Shown here: in pieces, positions 55,494 to 64,000 of the stretch | How the letters are laid out: the number at the start of each line of letters is the position of its first letter | Position numbering within the stretch: position 1 is the stretch's first letter | Assembly: GCF_000165395.2 (NCBI RefSeq) | Contig: NW_026261571.1 | Location: 1,078,501 to 1,142,500 of the forward strand | Reading direction: 5' to 3' | Source: Babesia bovis T2Bo | Lineage: Eukaryota > Apicomplexa > Aconoidasida > Piroplasmida > Babesiidae | DNA length: 64,000 nt | Notes under the pieces: generated by a model | Seen by the model: only the letters and a program-made list of their open reading frames with translations | Told to the model about the DNA's origin: nothing | Databases searched by the model: none | Program-made: the position numbers and the translations under genes

Positions 55494-58400
55494 TCACTGC
55501 GGTTCCTTTTCCAATTCCTCCAAAGTCAGTAAAGTGAATTTCGAGACGAATCGCCAGCAGGCAGACTTAAGTTTTTGGCCAGTAGCTTGGTCCTTGCATT
55601 GCTCCACAGCTGCATTAATGTATAATCTGATTTCTGGTAATGCCTCTTCAACCTCTTTCAAAAATTCGGGGCCTTTTGGATCCTGATCCTTGAGTAACTT
55701 GATGCGTTTGAGTCGGTCCTTTCCATTTCTCAAAGTCCATTTTACAGCTGCTGGATAGTGTTCACGCTTCAATGGTTTTCCCATAGTAATGAGCATTTCG
55801 ATATTACTTTCATCATCCTCATCCTTACCAACGACAGAGTCATCGTCGATGTTCAACTCTTCAATCTTTTGATTCTTTTTTGCAGTTTGCTGCGGAGCAC
55901 CGATGAAAACGGGTAGGTCCGGCAGCTTTGAATTAACAAGATGATGTCTTACATCGTAAAGTATCTTAAGCAGTCTCTGGGATTTCAACTTTGCCTTCTC
56001 ATGCTTCATACCTTCTAGTGCCCCGACACAATGTGTCTTATCATTGCAATATAGGGTCCAGTATCCATAACCATGGATGTGAATCATCTTCAGCAGGTTT
56101 ACACAGTCTTCTGCAGTCCACGGGTCCTTCGCATCACTAAATTGTTCCATCACTTCAGGCGGCAACTCCAGTGTCTTGTCAGAGGTGGCCCAACCAGGAC
56201 CCGCCTGTGAACGGCCCCAATCTTCCAGGCACTCTAGAAGCTTCAGCTTCTCAATAAACTCCAGTGGAGCTATCTTAATATCACCAAGTTCAATTGTCTT
56301 GAATGATCGGGTTGAACGCTTCTTACCTGCCACCGTATCCGGAACAATTTCACCATTCTCATCGTACGTCATCTCATTGATCTTCGTTTTACACATGTCA
56401 ATCAAGTTTTGACACTCATTGAGTATAACCCTAAGATCAACCTTGACCAACTTAGTATCATCACGAATATCTGTCAATCTCATCTCTGGTGCACCGAATT
56501 TACCCAAAGACCGGTAAATCTTTACCTTGTCCTTTACTGTCAGGACTAACTTACGCGACCGCTTTTGACCTCGTTTCTTACCGTTCTTCTTATCGCCTCC
56601 AGATTCATCACCATCCCAAGCCTTAGATTCACGCCTAGGCTGGAAGTCCACGTCGGTTTCATCATCAGAGTAGTCATCATTATCCATGCCTCTCATATCC
56701 TTGTTTCTAGTTCTACGTGGACCCTGGACCATTAATTCTTCTTCTTTCATCTTCTTCAGTTTAACTCTCTCCTCTAGAGGAATTGTGGCGTCCCAGAATT
56801 CCTTATTATTGTCGGCATTAATTCCCGCTTGTTCTTCTGGAGGTTCGTATCGGAATTCTGTGATATTTGTATATGTGCTGAGAAGGTCCGAGGCTAAGCC
56901 ATCATCGTTAGTAACTTCAGCTTCTTCCAAAACCTTATCCAGATCGATATCAATATTTTCGTCCTTAGGCACATCCTGAGAAGTAACTGTCTTATCTTTG
57001 CTCCAAAGTTTAGATGCTCCGAATTTGAGAATTTTAGCAAGTTCTTCTCGCGAGAACCCGCACTTGGAATTAGCATCATCCAAAACAACAGCATTACCTT
57101 TCTTGTTTAACCCCTGCACAACAAGGGCATCAAGTACCATTTTAGTTTTGGCACGTTCCAAAATGGTTTGTTCTATAGAGTCTTTAGTCACTAGCCTATA
57201 TATTTGAACGGTTTTAGTCTGTCCGATACGATGGGCCCTGGCTTCAGCCTGCAAATCGTTTTGAGGGTTCCAATCACTGTCATAAATAATAACTGTATCA
57301 GCCGTAGTAAGATTGATACCCAAACCACCAGCTTTTGTAGAAAGTAAGAAGCAGAAATCATCACTATTGGGGTCATTAAAGTGGTCCATTGCCTTCTTTC
57401 TCACCTCTCTGCCCATGGTTCCGTCCAAACGTTGGTGTTTGAACCCTCTCATGGTGAGATACTCCGATATAATGTTTAACATGCGTACCATCTGTGAAAA
57501 AATAAGCACTCTGTGGCCACGTTCCTTGAGTCGAGCCAATAATTTATCCAGCAAACATATTTTACCACTACCATAAACCAAACCTTGTAGCCAACTTTGT
57601 CGGTCTACGGGTTCATAGCAAAGGAAAGGATGGTTGCAGACCTTCTTGAGTTCCATACATATGTTTTGCAAGGAAGATCTTGAACCTCCACTGTTCTTTG
57701 CGAGCTGATCGTAGTTACGAGTTAATATGTTTCTGTACCACTCCACTTGCATGGGTGACAATTCAACCCTAAGAATGCGTTCCACCTTGTTTGGCAACGA
57801 TTTTTCCACATCTTTCTTCACTCTACGCAGCACCATTTCGTGTAACTCTTGCTGCAGTGAAAGCAGTTGTTTCTGTTTGTTTTCTCCAATGGCTGCGGCA
57901 TTTTCAACATCTGCGTATCTCCTTCGGAACTCTTCGTAATATGGGTATATCTGGGGATTGATGAAATGTAGCAACGTCCAAAGCTCTTCGAGGTTGTTGT
58001 GTAGTGGCGTACCACTGAGCAAAAGCTTGTAGTCTGCCATGAATTGCCTGAGCTCGACAAATCGTTTGGAATTTCTGTTCTTCAACTGGTGTGCTTCGTC
58101 CACAACCATGAGTTGCCATGAAATCCTACGTAAAAACTCAAGGTCCACCGCTGCATTGATAATTGAAGGTGTTGTAACACAAACGTCGCATCTATAACGT
58201 TCCCCCTTTCCTGGTACATGCACTCTTGCTAGTTCAAAAGTCCGAATTATTTCACGTGCCTTCGCATTACCATAGTAACATACTACGTTGGCCTGAGGAA
58301 GCCATGTTTCAAATTCTCTCATCCAATTATCTATGGTTGATTGCGGAACAATAACCAGATATGGTCCAATGAGGCCTTCCTTGTACAAGAAGTGTCCGAT

Positions 58401-60683
58401 CAGCGTAATCGTCTGGACTGTCTTTCCAAGACCCATTTCATCGGCTAGCAGAACACTCAAACCGCGTTTCATTCTGTTTACAATCCAGTTAACACCGATA
58501 AGTTGATAATCCCTTAGCTTCCGCGTTTCGTGATTAGCCAAAAATGTGGGTGTATCGTGATATGGTTCGAATTTTGTTAAACTGAGTGAATGTGTGTTCC
58601 ATGGCATCTTTTTCGCCATCTCTCCGCATATACGATCCTCTCTTTCACGGAAGCTTTTAATGAGATGATCAAACCCATGCTCAGTCAAGACCTTCTCATC
58701 TTCATATGTACACTGATCATATGTACAGCTTCTCCATTTGACCATGTAGTAGTCTACACCACTATCTTCATCCACATAATGTGTAACGATCCTTTCTGCT
58801 TTGAGGGCATCCTCATCTATTCTTTTCTGCAGTTCCACATCGATGTTTTCATACTCTATTTCATCAGGTGTCAAAAAGCGCGCCCGTTCTTCACGTGCTT
58901 TCATTTTCTTAATATAATTATCTAGCCTTTTAATACCCAGATAATCTTTTAGTGAACTATAAACATCCCACGTGTTATGTATATGAGCATATCCTTGCCA
59001 TTTAATTAGATATTCTGTTTCTCCGGCTTCATTAACTCGGTGATCAATAACACGATCAATTCCGCCTAGAGTTTCAGGTAGAGCGCCTTGTTGTTTTTCT
59101 ACATATTCATCATCGCCGTCATCTTCATCCTCTTCTCCGCTCCACGCCTCATGTTCCATTTCAGCGTAGTTAACTCTCCTCTTTCTGTTACGAAGGGCAA
59201 CGGAGCCACCATCGAGATCACCAAGGGTATCCGAATATTCATCATCCGAGTCCTCATCTTCGTCTTCATCACTGTCATCATACATTACGTAATTGTTCTT
59301 AGAATATGGATTAGTATTGGATCGCTGGTGTGATTTTCTCGTTGTTGTGTTTGTCTGACGCCTTTTCCTTGGTTGTTTAGGGATTGGAGGTGCTGTCCTG
59401 GTAACGGATTCATCCCATGTGTCTGCATCGCTTTCTGTATATTCAGCATACAGTGAATTTTTAACCCTTGCTCTTCCACTACGTCGTATAGATCCTGGGT
59501 CAAGGTCTCTAACCGATCTACCAACTAGGTATTCATCATCACTATTTTCATTCTTTCCATCAGCCGAAAAGAAATCGTTAACAACGCTCTTAAAATCACC
59601 ATCATCTTGTTCATATCTCGATATCATCCTTCTGTGTTGTTTCTTTTTGGGTTGTTGTGCAAGTGCATCGAGCATTTGTGTAACATTTTGGAAACGGCTG
59701 TTGGCTATTTTGAGAGCAGGTATTCCTTCAATGGCATTGCCAACCAAAAGTCTGTTTGGTTGCTGATAATACATCATCGGGTTCATCTGCATATTCATTC
59801 CATATGGATATGGCGCCTGCATCCCATATCTCATGGGGAATTGCCCAGTTCCAGGTTGTCCCGGCTGCATCGGCTGTTGCGGTGTCCCCTGAGGTTGTTG
59901 TTCTGTTTGGTCTGACTCTGTTGTGAGATTTTCAGCACCACCATCCTCTTTTTTAACGCCTTCTTGAGTTTCATTAGCAATTGGTTGTTGAGCTGGGTCA
60001 CCATTCTCCTCCTTGACATCAGTCTGAGCAGCTGGATTTTCCTGCTTAACATCTGCATTATTCTGTTGATATCTATTTAAGTATGCGTTGTAATGCGGAA
60101 GAAATTTAGACATCATTGCAGCTTGGTTATTTGCCATCATTTGTTGATGCATCATTTGCTGATTATAGACACCCATAGGGTAATACCACCCGGTACCCTG
60201 GTGATGTTGTTGCATTCCAGGCTGTTGTCGCATCATATTGGCATACTGCATTTGCTGAGGTTGTTGTGACTGTCCCTGCTGCTGTGGCATCTGGGTTTGT
60301 GCTTGCGGTCCCATGTGAGGTTGTTGTTGGTGACCAACCGGCTGCTGCGCCTGTTGCGGCATTTGTTGTTGTGCCTGTTGTTGACCTATTTGCGGCTGCT
60401 GTACATGTCCCATTTGTTGTTGCTGCGTCATCTGTTGTTGTAACATCTGTTGCTGCATCATGTGTTGTGGATGCATTTGGCCCATCATACGTGGGTACAT
60501 GTACTGCTGCTGATAGTACATCTGCTTTGGATCGGCCTGTTGATATCCCAACGGTTGATTGGCCTTGACAGTTGGTTGCTGGACTTGCTGAGGCGACCCA
60601 CCCTCAAGCTCTGTTTTAACCGCAACATGTGTCGGTGAATTTGTTGGCGCCGCCTGTCGTGTATCATCCGCATTGGAATCCAT
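55494..60683 (-). CDS. CHD1: CHD1-type chromodomain helicase
   Basis: Single exon, 1729 aa. The first 340 residues are Gln/Met/Pro-rich (long QQ runs), then an acidic region. Two chromodomains follow (IDRVIDHRVNEAGETEYLIK; AERIVTHYVDEDSGVDYYMV). The SNF2 motor has LADEMGLGKTVQT (motif I), VVDEAHQLKN (motif II), LLSGTPLHNN and STKAGGLGINLTTADTVIIY. A SANT/SLIDE-like region and the CHD1 helical C-terminal domain (LRNGKDRLKRIKLLK, ACWRFVSKFTLLTL) complete it. It should slide nucleosomes in transcribed chromatin. All catalytic motifs are intact. Confidence 0.93.
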   Translation of the reverse strand: MDSNADDTRQAAPTNSPTHVAVKTELEGGSPQQVQQPTVKANQPLGYQQADPKQMYYQQQYMYPRMMGQMHPQHMMQQQMLQQQMTQQQQMGHVQQPQIGQQQAQQQMPQQAQQPVGHQQQPHMGPQAQTQMPQQQGQSQQPQQMQYANMMRQQPGMQQHHQGTGWYYPMGVYNQQMMHQQMMANNQAAMMSKFLPHYNAYLNRYQQNNADVKQENPAAQTDVKEENGDPAQQPIANETQEGVKKEDGGAENLTTESDQTEQQPQGTPQQPMQPGQPGTGQFPMRYGMQAPYPYGMNMQMNPMMYYQQPNRLLVGNAIEGIPALKIANSRFQNVTQMLDALAQQPKKKQHRRMISRYEQDDGDFKSVVNDFFSADGKNENSDDEYLVGRSVRDLDPGSIRRSGRARVKNSLYAEYTESDADTWDESVTRTAPPIPKQPRKRRQTNTTTRKSHQRSNTNPYSKNNYVMYDDSDEDEDEDSDDEYSDTLGDLDGGSVALRNRKRRVNYAEMEHEAWSGEEDEDDGDDEYVEKQQGALPETLGGIDRVIDHRVNEAGETEYLIKWQGYAHIHNTWDVYSSLKDYLGIKRLDNYIKKMKAREERARFLTPDEIEYENIDVELQKRIDEDALKAERIVTHYVDEDSGVDYYMVKWRSCTYDQCTYEDEKVLTEHGFDHLIKSFREREDRICGEMAKKMPWNTHSLSLTKFEPYHDTPTFLANHETRKLRDYQLIGVNWIVNRMKRGLSVLLADEMGLGKTVQTITLIGHFLYKEGLIGPYLVIVPQSTIDNWMREFETWLPQANVVCYYGNAKAREIIRTFELARVHVPGKGERYRCDVCVTTPSIINAAVDLEFLRRISWQLMVVDEAHQLKNRNSKRFVELRQFMADYKLLLSGTPLHNNLEELWTLLHFINPQIYPYYEEFRRRYADVENAAAIGENKQKQLLSLQQELHEMVLRRVKKDVEKSLPNKVERILRVELSPMQVEWYRNILTRNYDQLAKNSGGSRSSLQNICMELKKVCNHPFLCYEPVDRQSWLQGLVYGSGKICLLDKLLARLKERGHRVLIFSQMVRMLNIISEYLTMRGFKHQRLDGTMGREVRKKAMDHFNDPNSDDFCFLLSTKAGGLGINLTTADTVIIYDSDWNPQNDLQAEARAHRIGQTKTVQIYRLVTKDSIEQTILERAKTKMVLDALVVQGLNKKGNAVVLDDANSKCGFSREELAKILKFGASKLWSKDKTVTSQDVPKDENIDIDLDKVLEEAEVTNDDGLASDLLSTYTNITEFRYEPPEEQAGINADNNKEFWDATIPLEERVKLKKMKEEELMVQGPRRTRNKDMRGMDNDDYSDDETDVDFQPRRESKAWDGDESGGDKKNGKKRGQKRSRKLVLTVKDKVKIYRSLGKFGAPEMRLTDIRDDTKLVKVDLRVILNECQNLIDMCKTKINEMTYDENGEIVPDTVAGKKRSTRSFKTIELGDIKIAPLEFIEKLKLLECLEDWGRSQAGPGWATSDKTLELPPEVMEQFSDAKDPWTAEDCVNLLKMIHIHGYGYWTLYCNDKTHCVGALEGMKHEKAKLKSQRLLKILYDVRHHLVNSKLPDLPVFIGAPQQTAKKNQKIEELNIDDDSVVGKDEDDESNIEMLITMGKPLKREHYPAAVKWTLRNGKDRLKRIKLLKDQDPKGPEFLKEVEEALPEIRLYINAAVEQCKDQATGQKLKSACWRFVSKFTLLTLEELEKEPQ

Positions 60684-62244
60684 TTTCCTATGTTTATTTA
60701 TTTAAAAAATCCAAATGTGTTAATAGGAGATGTCTTCCTCGGATCTTTCTGAGCGTTTAATAAAATAACAATCCCAGCGCCTACAACCGCCAAAAAAGCA
60801 CCCTGCTGTTGCGTGTGTAGGAACATATCTACGCTAAAGCGCAATTTGAAGACGCATAAGCGTCGGAAATCCTACTGGGGCCCGTGTTGAAACAACGCCT
60901 TACACCCTTATAGTATGACGCGTGAATCTATATTGACAAATTACTTTATTATTGATTTTGAGTCATACAAGGGTTGTCTAAATGTATTTCTACCGTGTTT
61001 TAATTGTTTTTAATTCAGCAGGCTTGCTGCTGGATTTCGATGTGACTCTCAGCAGAATGTAATATTGGGTGGCCCTCGAAGAGTTGCCTGTCTCCGAGAT
61101 GTGGTGTCATACGACGTTAAGCGGCTTTTATAGTGGTTGTGCACAATGGGAGGCCAATTCTGTTTTTTATAAATGTGTAGATAAGTCCAGTAAGTCGTGT
61201 CTCAACAACGAATGTGCCGCGTCGTCGTACATCTGACCTTCCGCGCGCGTTGTCTTTATGCAAAGCTGTTTTAACATACTGTCCATATTTGTGTTGGAAT
61301 ATCATGACAATACTATTAAACAATTGGATAAAACATTAACAACGCTATACATTGATATCCATTCAATTTTTTATACTGTGGTGCGCGCTTTGCATTTAGC
61401 CGTGTGCGCAGTTTCCGTAATGTGTTACTCGGCCGGTACACCTTTTATGTCATTATTATTCGCTGTCGGAGTGGATGATCCATTAGATTGATTTCATGTT
61501 ATCCCGTTACATGTATATTCTTGAATCAATGAATACTAGTTGTGGACGCCTATAAAGTAATAGACACCGCATACTTGACCTCTATTTTACAAGTTATATT
61601 TAATCATTTGCAATCATAATGAACAAATCTCTCTTTTTACACACGACTACTGATTGATAACCATGATTGTGCAACCTTTTATGTATTTTTGGTGATGAAT
61701 TTAAAATTTTCATCGTGTGTTCCTTGAAGTGCATGCTCTATAAATATTGAATACGTTAGTTTGCTATCTCATTTGATTTTTTGTGTTCCCGTTCTATTGG
61801 TCAACAATCGTACAAAATTGAAGAATATATTTAACAATCACCTAGTGGTGAACTTTTGATATTTAACAGAATGTATTCGTATTAGTGAATATCTTTTTTT
61901 GTTGCCGTCATGTTATTCAGTAACGTTATTTGGACTGTCTTTGGTCGATCAATGTCTATATTTGATAGTTAACAAACGAATGGATGTATTATTACGCTGT
62001 ACATATTACTTTTCATTGTTAAGATGAATATTATGTTGACATGTTGGTTTAACAAATGTGTACGCTGTGAGATGCGTTGTTACGTTTCGTACATCCGTGA
62101 CTATCAATCGTAGGTAAAGCATTGCCATTCAACCATATTTGGCGTGGTATATTTTTGATAACATGATAATGCTAATACACAACAGTTATAACAAAGAATT
62201 AATTAGAATAGCTGTATAGTTCCTAGCGAAATTGTAATTTCAAG
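60684..62244. other. 1.56-kb gap upstream of CHD1
   Basis: 61100-61495 is GC-richer and shows overlapping open frames on both strands (plus 61258-61491; minus 61117-61323), but none has family features and I could not build a spliced gene. The rest is AT-rich without features. Confidence 0.4.
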
Positions 62245-63784
62245 TTAAACCATGTTGATGGCATCTCTGAAATGCTTCCAAATGGGATGGTTCGTATCCA
62301 TATCTTTTATTTTTAGCTTTACTTTCGTTAATCTACATCGATATATTGACAAGATTAAATATACATACCTTACAACCTCAGTATACATGTCAGCATATTC
62401 GTGAAAGTTATTATAATGTATAATTTTTCCGGTGGCCAAATAGTATTTGATGATATTTTCATCATCTCTTAAATAATGCGCCCACGTTCCTATATGTTGA
62501 ATTAGGTAAGAGCTTTCCACAGCTTACCTTTTTCGGTGAAGAGCACTTTTGCTCTCTTTAGATCTGTTTCAAACAGATCGTCAACAATAATTAGCATTTC
62601 TGGTGATTGCTAAAACCGAATCGAACGAGCTTACCATTTAATGGTCTTTCAGTAAGTAGGTGATATAACAGCCGTTCCCAGTTAACAATGTCATTAGGCT
62701 CCACAATCTAATACAGTTATATGTATAACAAAATTTTCATACCGTTTTATCGAATAGCAGGAGTATAAGTTGCCTAGTATCAAGTGATTTTTTCCGCTTC
62801 ATGGCGAAGTGCATACTAGGTTTATCCATAGCTGAGTTGTACGCATGCATTGTTATGTCTTCTTTCTACAACGGCGTGATAGAATCTCCTATTAACTTAC
62901 TTTAGGCTTCCTATCTGACAACATCGCCCTGTACTTTCTCAAGTAATTCACATTAGGGTAAAGTTCAATGAATTCATCTAACACTTCCTTTGATTTCAGT
63001 GTATCCGTGGTATTCGCTTCAATATATAATCTAAACAATGCTTCATTTGGCAGTGACTTCAACTCCGCATATGACTTGAGAATATGTTCCAATTCCACAC
63101 TGGAGAATAGTTCAACATACAATAAAACTTACATATAGCTGTTTGATAATGTAGCGTCATAGTTAGTTAATGTCTCCGCATGATTCACAATCCACTTGTA
63201 ATATTGTGCTAGATAATGTTTCTCAAGATTCCACTCGGCGCAATTCCTGGTGGATGTATAACGATGATTTAATGGTGGTACCTTTTGATTTGATGCATCA
63301 TTTCATATATATTTCCATTTGATGCCTTTATACGTGTAGCATGTGTCATGATTAATGGTCTCTGAGTGCTATGTGTCTTATAAGTAAGACATACAAGGAA
63401 CGGTGATGTACTTCCGGATATGGAGAGGAATTTGTGAAACATATCATCATGTGCGCTATCATACGGTTTTTTATCATCTAAACATGACTTATGGTCCCTC
63501 TGTAGTAGATGTATAAATGCAAGCATGAGATCTTCTGCGATATGGCCTAATGGCGGTATGCTTCTAAGTTGTATTAAAATGATTTTTAGTGCCTCATTAT
63601 GTGCCCAAACTGTATTTTCGCATATCATGCGTTTTGCCAAATGTATCAGTTTAGCATTTGTTAGCTGTTTAATGTGTCTGTAAATCAACCCGGAAGGTCT
63701 AAAGGCCGTAAAACCAGATTCCTTCGTTTGTGTTTCTTCTTTCTCCGTGACGCAACCTTCATCTTCCGAGGGTGAAAGGATCAT
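62245..63784 (-). CDS. Unrecognised 430-aa helical protein, eight exons
   Basis: Exons 63784-63282, 63246-63133, 63099-62901, 62865-62743, 62707-62635, 62599-62528, 62489-62369 and 62332-62245 total 1293 nt (430 aa), all phases consistent. The introns are mostly 33-38 nt. The protein is an all-helical, solenoid-like array (LAKRMICENTVWAHNEALKI; LEHILKSYAELKSLPNEALF; LDEFIELYPNVNYLRKYRAM) with an acidic N-terminus and no membrane segment. Repeat-like helices suggest a scaffold, but no family is recognised. Confidence 0.7.
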
Positions 63785-64000
63785 TTTGTAGAGCGAATTT
63801 TCAATTTATAGTGGCATTGACAGCTACAGCGAAGATTCTTCGTGGATAAGATCCCTTCTGCATCAACCTTATACACACCCATAACCATGGCATTTCTTTA
63901 GATCTTCTACGACTAGATATTTTCGTTCCATTCTATAAAAAATACTTAACAGCTGTATTAACGTAGTGTAATGATATAATGTATTCCATGCGTGTTTTCC

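Noticed and set aside
60266..60568. Val/Ala-rich plus-strand ORF
   Set aside because: It is the antisense of the Gln-rich N-terminus of CHD1; the CAA/CAG repeats create the apparent frame.

Overview
The window is nuclear DNA of an apicomplexan parasite, most probably a piroplasm (Babesia/Theileria group). Genes are dense and AT-rich. Most are cut by very short introns (about 20-45 nt, often GTATGT/GTACGT/GTAAGT...AG). The eukaryotic housekeeping set is small, and several predicted secreted proteins have no recognisable family. The species cannot be fixed from this sequence alone. I rebuilt multi-exon genes by hand; almost every reconstruction that is closed at both ends has a total exon length divisible by three.

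Layout. 1-5 kb: 3' end of an unrecognised gene, a small two-TM protein, Sec61 beta, and the polyadenylation factor/RNA kinase CLP1. 5-16.7 kb is a rearranged block. It holds an 822-bp direct repeat (2169-2990 and 7532-8353) with a 119-codon ORF, three CCCH zinc-finger genes, mitochondrial ribosomal protein uL4m, and a 2,999-bp tandem duplication with a 143-bp third partial copy. The right breakpoints of the duplication lie inside an intron of MED7. 16.9-25 kb: reticulon-like protein, PNO1, cytochrome c haem lyase, a small TIM chaperone that lacks any long ORF, eIF5A, and a RAD17-like plus RAD51-like pair separated by 2 nt. 25.6-31 kb: secreted coiled-coil protein, CK2 beta, RIO1 kinase, acidic secreted protein. 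31-39 kb: long AT-rich gaps around an RRM protein, Rab2 and a Bet1-type SNARE. 39-52 kb: proteasome beta5, an RNF10-like RING protein, a secreted protein, a large KH protein, RAD23, a probable organellar protein and an FG-type protein. 52-64 kb: a secreted protein, divergent epsilon-tubulin, the CHD1 remodeller and an unrecognised 430-aa protein.

The genes do not form one pathway. Thematic groups are RNA processing and ribosome biogenesis (CLP1, PNO1, RIO1, KH, RRM, CCCH), secretion (Sec61 beta, Rab2, Bet1, reticulon), mitochondria (uL4m, haem lyase, small TIM), ubiquitin-proteasome (beta5, RAD23, RNF10) and DNA damage/chromatin (RAD17-like, RAD51-like, CHD1). The least ordinary part is the 2-16 kb block: recent, nearly identical duplications that multiply a degenerate CCCH-finger gene and break a Mediator gene within an intron while apparently leaving it spliceable.
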